DNA from: Vanilla planifolia
Taxonomy: Eukaryota > Streptophyta > Magnoliopsida > Asparagales > Orchidaceae
Length of the DNA stretch: 64,000 nucleotides
Reading direction: 5' to 3'
Assembly (NCBI GenBank): GCA_023846275.1
Contig: CM043869.1
Span: forward strand, 20,288,775-20,352,774
Below, piece by piece: positions 50,871 to 60,500 of the stretch (positions are counted from its first letter, which is position 1; each line of letters begins with the position of its first letter). A program made the position numbers and the translations under genes. The notes beneath the pieces are model-generated. The model saw only the letters and a program-made list of their open reading frames with translations. It was not told where the DNA came from and searched no databases.

Positions 50871-52274
50871 AGGATTAAGGAGGAAGGGTTTAAGAATTAT
50901 GTAATAGAGATTACAAATTAGGGGTGGATGGATTGGGGATTAGAGATTAAATATTAGAGATTAGCAATTTGGGATTCAGGGGAAAGGGATTGAGTGTTGG
51001 GTAATAAGGATTAGAGATTAAAAATTAGTAATTAGTGATTAGGATTTAGAGATTAAGGATTATAAATTTAGGAGTAGGGATTAGAGAATAAGTAATAAGA
51101 ATTAGGGATTAAGGATTAAAGATTAGGGATGAAAAGATTAATAATTAAGGATTGTATTTTAGGGATTAATGGTTGAGGAATTAATTATTAAAGATTAAGG
51201 ATTTAGGATTAGGAAATATAAATTAGAAAATAGAGATTAGTTATTAAGGATTTAGAACCATGGTTTAGAGATTAAGGATTAGGGATTAGAGATTTGAGAT
51301 TATGAATTCGTGATTATGGATTAGAGATTAGGGATTAGACATTAGGAATTATGGATTATAGAATAAGGATTAGGGATTAAAGATTATGAAGAATAATGTA
51401 GAAGAAGATGAGGGGGAAGCATAGGAAAAAGAAGAAGAAAAAGAAGTAGAGGAAGAAGAAGAGGAAGAATAAAGAAGAAAGAAGAATGAAGAGAAAAGAA
51501 AGAAGAAAGAAGAAGGAAGAAAGAATATGGAAGACAAAAGAAGAAAAAAGGAAGGAAGAAGGAAGACGATTGACAGAGAAAGAAGAAAGAAGAAAGGAGA
51601 AAGAAGAACCAAGAAAGAGGAAAGAAGTAGAAGAAGAAGACGAAATAGAAGAAGTAGAAGTAGGATGTGGACAAGGAGAAGGAGGAGAAGAAGGAGAAGG
51701 AGATGAAAAATTAGAAGGAGAAGGAAATGGAGAAAGAGAAGGTGATGGAGAAGAAAAAGGGGAAGAGGAAGTTGAAAGAGAGGGAGAAGGACAAGAAGAA
51801 GGAGAAGAAAAAGGAGGAGAAGAAGAAGAAGGAGAAATATAAGAAGAAGAAGAAGAAGAAGACAAAGAAAAAGAAGAAGTAGAAGAGAAAGAAGAAGAGA
51901 AAGAAGAATTATAAGAAAAGAAGAAAATGGTGAAAAAGAAGAAGGAGAAGAAGAAGAGGAGGAGGAAGAAGTGGTAGAAATAAAAGACAATGAAGAAGAA
52001 GAAGAAGAAGAAGAAGATGAAAAGGAAGAAGAAGAAGAAGAAGAAGAGAAAGAAGAAGAAGAGGAGGAAGAAGAAGAAGAAGAGAAAGAAGAAGAAGAGA
52101 AAGAAGAAGAAGAAGAAGAAGAAGAAGAAGAAGAGGAAGAGAAGAAGAAGAAGAAGAAAAGTAGGATGGGGTAGAAGAAAAAGAAGAAGATGAGGAAGAA
52201 GATGAAGAAGAAAGGGAAGAAGATGATGAAGAAGAAGAAGAAGGGAAAGAAAAAGATGAATAAAAAGAAGAAAA
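50871..52274 (+). repeat. Composite unit 35: heptamer block (to ~51388), class I purine block
   Basis: The landmark AATAAGTAATAA is at 51087. Zones: GAAGGAA (about 51475-51600), GGAGAA (about 51670-51840), GAA (to 52274). This is the last purine block before the retrotransposon. Confidence 0.8.
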
Positions 52275-53550
52275 GATGGATTAAGGATTAAGGATTTGGG
52301 GTTAAGGATTAGGGATTAAGGTGGGTGAGATATGGGATTAGGTTCTAGAAATTAAGGATTAGGGATAATAGATTAGGAGTTATCAATTAAGTTTTAAAAT
52401 TTAAGGATTAAGGATTAGGAATTAGAGAGTAAGGATTAAGGAATAAGTAATAGGTATTATGGATTAAGGATTTTGAATAAGGGATTAACCTTAAGGATTA
52501 AGGATTATGGGAATAATGGTTAGGGATTAAGAATTAGGCATTAAGGATTAAGAGATTAATTACTAAGGATTAGGGATTTTTGATTTAGGATTACAAATTA
52601 AGGAATAAAGATTAGGGATTAAGGATTAGAGATTAGTGATTAGGCATTCAAGATTAAGGATTAGGAATTAGAGAGTAAGGATTAAGGAATAAGTAATAGG
52701 TATTATGGATTAAGGATTTTGAATAAGGGATTAACCTTAAGGATTAAGGATTATGGGAATAATGGTTAGGGATTAAGAATTAGGCATTAAGGATTAAAAG
52801 ATTAATTACTAAGGATTAGGGATAAGGGATTAGGGATTTTTGATTTAGGATTAAAAATTAAGGAATAAAGATTAGGGATTAAGGATTAGAGATTAGTGAT
52901 TAGGCATTCAAGTTTAAGGATTAAGAATTAGAGAGTAAGGATTAAGGAATAAGTAATAGGTATTATGGATTAAGGATTTTGAATAAGGGATTAACTTTAA
53001 GGATTAAGGATTATGAGAATAATGGTTAGGGATTAAGAATTAGGCATTAAGGATTAAGAGATTAATTACTAAGGATCAGGGATAAGGGATTAGGGATTTT
53101 TTATTTAGGATTACAAATTAAGGAATAAAGATTAGGGATTAAGGATTAGAGATTAGTGATTAGGCATTCAAGATTAAGGATTATGGATTAAAGGTCAGGG
53201 ATTAAGGATTAGAGATTAGGCTATTAGGAATTAGATTAGGATTTGGGATTTTGGATAACGGATTAGCGATTATAGATTAAGGATGAAAGATTAGTGATTA
53301 ACGATTAGAGATAAGTGATTAGAGATTAGGCATTAGGGATTATAGATCATAGATTAGGGATCAGGTATTAGGGATTAAGGTTTAGGGATTAGAGATTAAG
53401 GATCAAAAAATAAGGTTAAGGATTAGGCATTAACGATTATGGGTAGATTAAGGATTTGGGATTAATCATTAGGGATTAAGGATTTAATATTAGGAATTAA
53501 AGAGGGATTTATTATGGATTACAGATTAGAGATTAGGTAAGGAGAGATTG
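52275..53550 (+). repeat. Composite unit 36: longest heptamer block, cut by the retrotransposon
   Basis: About 1.28 kb of heptamers, enlarged by three tandem copies of a 246-260-bp segment. It has no purine block because the LTR begins at 53551. Confidence 0.85.
52401..53172 (+). repeat. Three tandem copies of a 246/260-bp higher-order heptamer unit
   Basis: GAGAGTAAGGATTAAGG at 52425, 52671 and 52931, and TAGGCATTCAAG at 52641, 52901 and 53161, mark three copies. Copies 2 and 3 are 14 bp longer than copy 1 through an extra GGGATAAGGGATTA, exactly two heptamers. Otherwise only a few base differences. Confidence 0.93.
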
Positions 53551-53746
53551 TGTCAGGCACCCCACCTTACCAACTACAGTAAATTAAGGATGCTGCATAA
53601 GAAATAATCTCGAGTGAGGACAAACCATCCCTAGGTGGGGACCCGACGGTGAGACAATTCTAACCCTCTAACCAATCCCATATATTTTTAAAACATTAAC
53701 CAAATCCAAACTATGGAACTGAATTGAAAACATGTGTATATCAAAC

Positions 53747-53761
53747 TGTATATATATACAA
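53747..53761 (-). promoter_or_regulatory. Candidate TATA box in the LTR
   Basis: TGTATATATATACAG lies about 2.0 kb into the LTR (minus strand), about 200 bp before its end. This fits a TATA box with a short R-U5. The match is simple AT sequence, so the call is tentative; the second LTR has the same site at about 60697-60711. Confidence 0.35.
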
Positions 53762-54228
53762 TAAACCACAAAATTGAAGTACCAAAATGAAACCAAATCC
53801 ACTCTCACCAAAAATCTATCCCCTCTCACATGTCAGGAGTATAGTCCTCTCCTGTATCATTATAATCCCCAGCTCTCAGTGTAGTAGATACATGACCTGT
53901 GATGAAGCACTAATGAGACATATATATCTCAATAGATAAATTCATTATGTAACCAAGTAAAATAAATCTCCAGATATAAAAGACAAGCCGTGAAACATGA
54001 TAAAACAAAATCCATCTCATAAGCGGTGAAAAATAAACCATATGAATACCTTCATATCAAATGTCATGCAGTATCAAAAGTAAACCGGATAAACATGTAT
54101 ACCAAATTTCCATTTCCATTATTTTATATGTTATGTACTTACTGGGCCCGATTCCCTTTGAATCATCATCCTCTGGATCCAATCATCATATCAAATGACC
54201 TCCAGCCGACATCCATCCAGTCATAACA

Positions 54229-54434
54229 CTAGGCAGATATCTGATCCGAAGACCGATACCCTGCGATCTCATCCGCTAGGCCTCGTGCCACCAGGCAGGT
54301 ATCGGTACCATACCCTGCGATCACATCCGCTAGGCCTGGTGTCAATATATACTGAGGTCATGGTACACATACACACTAGGCAGATATCTGATCCGAAGAT
54401 CGATACCCTGCGATCTCATCCGCTAGGCCTAGTG
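54229..54434. repeat. Triplicated ~50-60-bp segment within the LTR
   Basis: AGGCAGATATCTGATCCGAAG followed by GATACCCTGCGATCTCATCC and GCTAGGCCT recurs at 54229-54286 and 54375-54434, with a more diverged middle copy at 54291-54338. The last copy ends in the palindrome CTAGGCCTAG. Such U3 sub-repeats often carry promoter or enhancer sites; that role is inference here. Confidence 0.85.
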
Positions 54435-55766
54435 GTGAGGATAATGTCTCCAGGAATCCAATTTTCATTTTTATTTTTCAACCATGTCACACATGTGATA
54501 AATATGCCAAAACCATATCAATATGTCCAACCAATTATATTTCATCTCATATTATGCTTTTTGTTTCAATTTCCTTTTCTTGTCATCTTTTATGTTTTCA
54601 GTTTAATCAGAAAATAACACCATAAAACAGATATCAAGCCATGAGATAAAAGTCATGTAAAGAAAAACTGTAATGCAGTCCATAAGAAACCATGTATTGA
54701 AATATAAATAAATACTATTGTGCTATATCACAGGTTACGAATTTATCTACCTGGATCTATTATTGCAGGACCTCTATTCTCAATTTCTGGAGTCCCTACA
54801 AGGTCACATGTACAAAATAATTAAAATAAATAAAAAGGTTTTAAGTCACAAAAACAGCTTTCTAAAAGCCCTCCCAAATACTTCCCGAAATTCCCAAAAA
54901 ATCCCAATTTTTCTCCCTGTTTCTCGCCGCGCCTGGACCGCGCGTCCGCTGAACCGGCCTGCGGTTCAGCTCCGCGGTTCAGCCGACTGAACCGCCCCTC
55001 TCTCCCTCTCTCTCTCCTCCGCCTCAGCCCGAACCAGCTCTCTCCTCCGCCTCAGCCCGAACCGGGCGCCTTCCGGTTCGGTTAACCCGAACCGGTTCAA
55101 ACAGCTGCTTCCCTCTCTCCTCTTTCTTCCTCGTCTCCGACGGTTTCCAGCCGCTTCTCCGGCAAACCCAAAGCTTCCCGTCTCTTCCACCGGCCAACCG
55201 ACTCCTCTCCATCTCCTCTACTCCCTGGGAATCCGACAAAACCCCAACGACGAAGCAAAAACGGACCATCTTACCTTGCCGCAGTTCTTCCGGCGAACTT
55301 TTCGCACCGCTCGTAATTTCCTCCAAACGGCTTCTGCGTTTTTCCGAGGATTAAAACCCACCTGATCATAAAATCCTCGTCTGGACATGCGTCTGGACAC
55401 GTATGTGTCCATTTTGCAGAACACCCCCTGAACTTTTCCAACTTTCATATCTACCCGCCGCCCGGACGAAATAGACCTGCGCCGGAATTTTCATAATTAC
55501 AAATATACCCAAGCCTGGCTGACAATTCTATATTTGCAAAATTACCTTCCGCCATCCAATTTTGAACTAAGCCGGAAATCATCAATTGCAAATATACCCT
55601 TATCTGAAATCCTGAAATTACAAATATATCTAAAACTTTAAAAATTCATAATTAATTCCCCAAAATTCCAAAAACTACAAACTTACCATCGTTGGACTCG
55701 TCTCAAAGAGCTCTTCCTATTGGAATGATCAAATTAAACTTTTGGTTAAAAAAATAGGCTGTTACA

Positions 55767-55780
55767 ATCTTCCCTCCTTA
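55767..55780 (-). promoter_or_regulatory. Polypurine tract of the complete copy
   Basis: TAAGGAGGGAAGAT on the minus strand lies directly before the 3' LTR start TGTAACAGCC, the expected place and composition for plus-strand DNA priming. Confidence 0.85.
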
Positions 55781-55803
55781 CAAAAATTTCGTCCCGAAAT
55801 TTA

Positions 55804-56165
55804 GAAAAGCTCCGGATACTGATTGATCATATCTGTTTCCACTTCCCAGGTAGCTTCTCTTTCTGTTTGACCATTCCATAGAACTTTAACCATAGGAATG
55901 ATTTTATTCCTGAGCTTTTTCTCCTGCCTATCAAGTATTCTCACAGGCAATTCGAGATATGTCAAATCCATTTGAATTTCCATATCTGGGTCCATATAAC
56001 TAACAACATGGGAGGGATCTGAAACATATCTTCTCAAAGATGAGACATGGAACACATTATGCACACCTGACAATTGAGGAGGCAAAGCAATTTGGTATGC
56101 CACTTGTCCAACCCTTCTTAGGATTTGGAAAGGACCAATGAATTTAGGCTTCAATTTTCCTGCTC
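55804..56165 (-). other. Integrase C-terminal module with chromodomain-like end
   Basis: The GPF module (KFIGPFQILRRVGQVAYQIA), then HNVFHVSSLRRY, then a tail VRILDRQEKKLRNK..PMVKVLW....EATWE that resembles plant chromovirus chromodomains. In the family this domain is thought to bind marked histone H3 and steer integration to heterochromatin, which suits insertion beside a satellite. Confidence 0.85.
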
Positions 56166-56379
56166 TTCCAAACCTTATGACACCTTTTGTTGGACTTATT
56201 TTGATAAAAACATGTTCCCCCTCGTGGAACTCAACCATTCGATGTTTTGCGTCATAATACTTCTTTTGTCTGTCCTGAGCTGTTTTTATTCTGTCTCGAA
56301 TAATTTTGATCTTTTCTGTTGCTTCTTCAACAAATCCAGGACTGAGCAAATTTCTTTCCTTCCCTTCATTCCAGCACAA

Positions 56380-57051
56380 AGGTGATTGACATTTTCTCCC
56401 ATACAGTGCTTCATAGGGTGCCATCCCAATGCTGGACTGATGACTATTATTATAAGCAAATTCCACCAAAGGTAAGTGGCTTTCCCAATCTCCACCAAAA
56501 TCCAAGATGCAAAGTCGCAGCAAATCTTCCAAGGTTTTGATAGTTCTCTCTGTCTGACCATCTGTTTGAGGATGAAAGGCTGTGGTGAAACGCAATCTTG
56601 TACCAAAAGCTTGATGCACATTCTTCCAGAAGTGAGAAGTAAATTTAGGGTCTCTGTCAGATATAATGACTTTTGGAATCCCATACAATCTGATAATCTG
56701 ACTCACATATACCTGAGCTAACTTCTCTGCAGAATACGTAGTTTTAACAGCTAAAAAGTGAGCAGATTTTGTTAGCCTATCAACAATTATCCAGATTGAG
56801 TCATGACCTGCAGGTGACCTAGGCAAACCGATCACAAAATCCATTGCCACTTCCTCCCATTTCCATTCTGGAATAAGTAATGACTGCAACAACCCCCCAG
56901 GTTTTTGTTGCTCTCCTTTCACCTACTGACAAATTAAGCATTTTTGAACCCAGTTAGAAACATCCTTCTTCAATCCTGGCCACCAATATTGTTGTCTCAA
57001 TTCTTGATACATTTTATTCTCGCCTGGATGTATTGAATACCGAGAGTTATG
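56380..57051 (-). other. Integrase part: zinc-binding head and DDE core
   Basis: The HHCC zinc-binding head has His residues in [11 protein letters not shown] and Cys in KCLIC. The core has the triad in AMDFV, IISDRDP and DGQTERT, with exactly 35 residues between the second Asp and the Glu, the DX35E spacing of retroviral-type integrases. The FHPQTDGQTER stretch is highly typical of Ty3/gypsy elements. Confidence 0.93.
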
Positions 57052-57363
57052 AGCTTCCTTTAATAACAAATCCCTAAGTTGTTGATGTGCTGGTATGCAT
57101 AACCTGCCTTGAAATCTAAGTAAACCAGCCTGGTCCAATTGAAAAGTAGATTCCTGTCCTTCCTGAACCCTCTGTATTATCTTTTGCAATTCAAGATCTT
57201 CTCCCTGATCGTCTTTAATAGAGGCCAACCAATCTGGTCTTACTGATAAGTGTGCCAACAAAGCCGTATTTCTTCGAATATCTACTTCTAGTTGTAATTT
57301 ATCCATCTCAAAAATTAATTGTTTTTCTTCTGTGATAGTCAAAATGCTACTAATACTAGCTTT

Positions 57364-57711
57364 CCTGCTAAGAGCATCAACGACCACATTTGCTTTCCCA
57401 GGATGGTAAGTGATTTCCACATCATAATCTTTAATAAACTCCAGCCACCTTCGTTGCCTGAGATTTAGTTCCTTCTGAGTAAAAATATACTTTAAACTCT
57501 GATGATCAGTGAAAACCACACACTTAACTCCATACAAATAATGCCTCCAGATTTTTAAGGCAAAAACTACAGCTGCTAACTCCAAATCGTGCACAGGATA
57601 ATTCTTTTCATGTATCTTAAGCTGTCTAGATGCATAAGTAATTACTTTCTTATTTTGCATCAATACACAGCCAAGACCTTGCAAAGATGCATCACTGTAT
57701 ATATGATAACC
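57364..57711 (-). other. RNase H part
   Basis: It directly follows the reverse transcriptase. The four acidic positions of the family are visible: [18 protein letters not shown] and VDALSRK. The role is removal of the RNA strand from the RNA:DNA hybrid. Confidence 0.92.
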
Positions 57712-57899
57712 TTCTGTACCTTCTAGTAATGTTAGAATTGGGGCTGAAATCAATTTATTCTTCAATATTTGGAAGCTATCCTCACAAGCTGCATCCCATT
57801 CAAACTTTATTGCTTTTCGTGTCAAATTTGTTAAGGGTGAAGCTATTTGGGAAAAGCCTTTCATAAACTTTCTGTAATACCCAACCAAACCCAAGAAAC

Positions 57900-58640
57900 T
57901 TCTAACTTCTGTTACTGTTGTAGGCCTTGGCCAATCTACAATGGCAGAAATCTTCTGAGGATCAACTGAGATTCCTTCTGCACTCACTACATGCCCCAAA
58001 AACAAGACCTTGGACAGCCAAAATTCGCATTTAGAGAATTTAGCAAATAGCTGATTTTCTTTCAAAGTCTGCAATGTTAAATGTAGATGTGCAGCGTGTT
58101 CTTCTAGGGATTTAGAATATATCAATATATCATCAATGAAGATAATGATAAACTGATCTAAATATTTCTTGAACACGTGATTCATCAAATCCATAAAAGC
58201 TGCTGGTGCATTTGTCAGTCCAAAAGGTAGCACTAAAAATTCATAGTGCCCATACCTGGTCCTGAAAGCTGTTTTGGAAACATCTTCTGTCTTAATTTTC
58301 AGTTGATGATATCCAGATCTCAGGTCAATTTTTGAAAATATTGCTGCTCCTTACAACTGATCAAATAGATCATCAATCCGCGGCAAAGGATATTTTTTTT
58401 TTTGATAGTAATTTTGTTGATTTCCCGGTAGTCAATACACATAGGAAGACTACCATCTTTCTTCTTCACAAACAAAATAGGTGCACCCCATGGGGATACA
58501 CTGGGTCTGATAAATCCCTTGTCTAATCATTCCTGAATTTGTACCTTTAATTCTTGAAGCTCGGCTGGTGCCATACGATAAGGAGCTTTGGAAATTGGCT
58601 CAGCGCCTAGAATCAACTGAATTTCAAATTCTATTTCTCT
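57900..58640 (-). other. Reverse transcriptase part
   Basis: Family landmarks include PYRMAPAELQELKVQIQE at the entry and [17 protein letters not shown]. The catalytic segment [12 protein letters not shown] (the two Asp near 58130-58135) and [11 protein letters not shown] then [13 protein letters not shown] at the end also match Ty3/gypsy reverse transcriptases. Confidence 0.92.
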
Positions 58641-58869
58641 ATCAGGAGGTAATCCAGGCAACTCTTCTGGAAAAATGTCTAGATATTCCTGAACAACTGG
58701 TACCTCTGTGGGTTTACAAAATTTCATGTCCAAATCCACAATAGATACCAAGCATCCTTCGCATCCTTTGCCAAGTAGCTTTTGTGCCTTGAGCATAGAT
58801 ATTAAAGGAATTTTCCTTCCTTGGCCGAAGTAAATTAATTTATCTTCCCCAGGGATTTGAATTTCAATC

Positions 58870-59220
58870 CGCTTCTCATAACAATCAATTTTCACTTTAT
58901 GATCAAACAACCAATCCATGCCCAAAATTACATCAAATTCTGTGATAAGAAGAATATGCAATAATGTCAAGAATTTTCTTCCCTTGATGTATATCTCTTC
59001 TTCAATAAAATTCTCAACTCGGATATTATTTCCATCAGGCATTTTAACCATTAACAGGTCCTTCACAGGTTGCAACAAAATATCTAGCTGACTCAATATA
59101 CGAGACGAGAGAAAAGAGTATGATGCCCCACAATAAAAAAGAACAGAGACAGGTAAACTTTGCAAAGATAACATACCTGTGATAACATCCGTAGAATGTG
59201 GAGCTTCCTGCTGAGTAATA
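58870..59220 (-). other. Aspartic protease part
   Basis: Retropepsin-like region recognised by the GAS-SF segment near residue 395 and the downstream VILGMDWL motif near residue 461, which form the two halves of the fold. Its role in the family is to cut the Gag-Pol precursor. Confidence 0.85.
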
Positions 59221-59369
59221 GAATAAATGCGAGCCTGACCTTCCCTGCCTGCTGCCCCACCATGGGCTGCGCTGCCTGAAGTTGCCATAGATCCACGGCC
59301 TCTACCACGGTTCGCACTCCCTCTTCCTCCACTGGTTGGGGTATTGGCAACTTTCATGTCTGATACTTT

Positions 59370-60311
59370 AGGGCAATCTCGTGCCATGTGCCCTATTTCA
59401 TTGCATAAAAAACATTTAGTTTGTCGCACAAAATCAAATCTGCACTCCCCTGTATGCCATCTACCACAACGCCCACATCGACTGGTCCCACTAGAACCAA
59501 AACTAGTCCTACTGGTACTAGGTTCATAAGGTCTGAACCTACTGAATCTGGCATAACTAGTACCCCCTCCTCGGGAAAAACTGGGATCACCTCTCCTCCC
59601 TGTGAGTCTGGATGTAGATCCTGAAAAACTTCCCTTTTCTCTCCCTCTACTAGTCTCCAATATGCCCAACTCCAACTCAACTGTACGGGTACTCTCTAAT
59701 AATTCTATATAGCTCGTGGTCCGTACAGCCACCAATGCTGCCCGGATATCATCACGCAGACCTCTTCGAAACATATAACATCGCTGCTCTTCTGGTGTTA
59801 CCAAGTGAGGTACGTATCTGGCTAGATGTGCAAACTTATGTTCATAGGCAGTGACTGAGAAATTTCCTTGCCTGAGATTACTTAATTCCTCCCTCATCTT
59901 GGCTTTAATAGATACTAACATAAACCACTGTTCAAACTCCCCTGTGAATTCTTCCCAGGATATTTCTTTCATTGGCCGACCCATAAATCTGGTTCTGTGG
60001 CGCGAACTCCACCAAAGTCTAGCAACATCTTTCAGCATAAGCACTGCTAAAGCCACCTTCTTGTCTTCTGGGCAAGACATGCCTTCAAATATAATATTCA
60101 TTTGATCTAACCAGTTCTCAGCAATCATTGGATCTTCCTCTCCAGCAAAATAAGGTGGATGCATCCGCTGGAACTGATCCACCACCAGGTCAATAGATGC
60201 CTCAGTGACTTGATTACTGGTGCCACCGATAGATCTCAGCAATGAAACAAGGGTTTGAGCCAACTCTTGTTGTGTGTCCCCTTGCTGCTCTTTACCGTTG
60301 CCCTTATCCAT
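59370..60311 (-). other. gag part: capsid-like region and CCHC zinc knuckles
   Basis: It starts MDKGNGKEQQ, the most upstream methionine after the leader. Residues about 45-215 resemble the plant retrotransposon gag domain (FAGEEDPMIAENWLDQM, then a LRQGNFSVTAYEHKFAHLAR-like helix). A basic Ser/Arg-rich linker follows. A standard CX2CX4HX4C knuckle (Cys300, Cys303, His308, Cys313) is preceded by a shorter CX2CX3HX3C motif (Cys279, Cys282, His286, Cys290), a pairing often seen in this family. The role is assembly of the virus-like particle and RNA binding. Confidence 0.92.
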
Positions 60312-60485
60312 GTTTCCTGACTCAGATCTCTCCTTGGCCTGACCTGATTATACTGCAATCCTATAAAACCAAGAAGGCATATAGAAATTTATAGCGGAAA
60401 TGGAAGCTAAAAGTACTTATAAGACTACAATGCATGTGCTGTGTAAGTGTCCTCACTCACATTTTCCACCTAATCCTAAACCAAG
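60312..60485 (-). other. Untranslated leader between primer-binding site and gag
   Basis: About 170 bp with no distinguishable gene. It starts just after the primer-binding site and ends at the gag start codon near 60311. Confidence 0.7.
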
Positions 60486-60497
60486 GCTCTGATACCA
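60486..60497 (-). promoter_or_regulatory. Primer-binding site, tRNA-iMet type
   Basis: TGGTATCAGAGC on the minus strand begins three bases inside the 5' LTR boundary and is complementary to the 3' end of plant initiator tRNA-Met, the common primer of plant LTR elements. Confidence 0.93.
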
Positions 60498-60500
60498 CCC

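Larger units (their letters stand above)
1..53550 (+). repeat. Composite satellite array: telomere-like heptamer blocks alternating with polypurine blocks
   Basis: The whole stretch is built from two materials. One is a degenerate 7-bp repeat of the form GGGATTA, with the first bases varying between G and A; exact TTTAGGG units are scattered in it. The other is purine-only DNA made of GAA, GGAGAA and GAAGGAA motifs. About 36 blocks of each alternate in fixed orientation, and C is rare on this strand. Shared landmarks at equivalent places in successive blocks show that the amplified unit is the composite of about 1.5 kb. No coding, tRNA or rRNA signal is visible. That the heptamer descends from the plant telomere repeat is inference from one- to two-base similarity. 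The right end is cut by a retrotransposon LTR. Confidence 0.93.
53551..55766 (-). repeat. 3' LTR of the chromovirus (2216 bp)
   Basis: Minus-strand ends are TGTAACAGCC and GGTGCCTGACA, the canonical TG..CA form. The same 2216-bp sequence recurs at 60501-62716. It contains a C/T-rich (plus strand), GC-rich stretch at about 54920-55200 and a triplicated segment at 54229-54434. It abuts the heptamer satellite at 53550. The five bases before it are GATTG, the candidate half of a target duplication whose partner lies outside the window. Confidence 0.96.
55801..60311 (-). pseudogene. gag-pol of the Ty3/gypsy chromovirus, broken
   Basis: All expected parts are recognisable in the canonical order: gag with zinc knuckles, aspartic protease, reverse transcriptase, RNase H, zinc-binding and DDE integrase, and a C-terminal chromodomain-like segment. 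The protein parts resemble plant chromovirus polyproteins. In this family gag and pol are usually one long reading frame. This copy has roughly three or four breaks and is treated as a recent fossil; it is unlikely to supply its own full set of proteins. Confidence 0.93.

Noticed and set aside
364-52193. Many long reading frames of Ser/Leu/Phe (minus strand) or Glu/Lys/Arg (plus strand), up to over 560 codons
   Set aside because: They are translations of GAA, GGAGAA and GAAGGAA repeats, overlap in several frames at once, have no domain and stop wherever heptamer DNA (rich in TTA/TAG/TAA) begins. This is composition, not coding.
52401-53172. CRISPR-like repeat array
   Set aside because: The copies are contiguous 246-260-bp tandem units with no unique spacers, in a plant-type genome.
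1021-53500. tRNA, rRNA or other structured RNA genes in the satellite
   Set aside because: The near absence of C on this strand prevents ordinary G-C paired stems, and no conserved tRNA or rRNA boxes were seen.
1199-53550. A true chromosome-end telomere
   Set aside because: The units are mostly degenerate variants and not exact TTTAGGG, purine blocks interrupt them, and a retrotransposon follows directly, so this is an interstitial satellite.
1-53550. Centromere identity of the array
   Set aside because: Nothing in the sequence distinguishes a centromeric satellite from a subtelomeric or knob satellite; CENH3 mapping would be decisive.
53546-53550. GATTG as a proven target-site duplication
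   Set aside because: The matching copy would lie beyond the last LTR of the tandem, outside the window, and GATTA/GATTG strings are common in this satellite.
54920-55200. GC-rich, C/T-rich part of the LTR as a host gene or CpG-island promoter
   Set aside because: It is present unchanged in both LTRs and lacks a supported reading frame, so it belongs to the element.
54026-55448. Short reading frames inside the LTR (and their copies at 60976-62398)
   Set aside because: They lie in both orientations within the LTR, have no recognisable domain, and their presence in both LTRs follows from LTR duplication.
56125-59680. Plus-strand and alternate-frame minus-strand reading frames across gag-pol
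   Set aside because: They overlap well-supported gag, reverse transcriptase and integrase segments and have no similarity I recognise; they are shadow frames.
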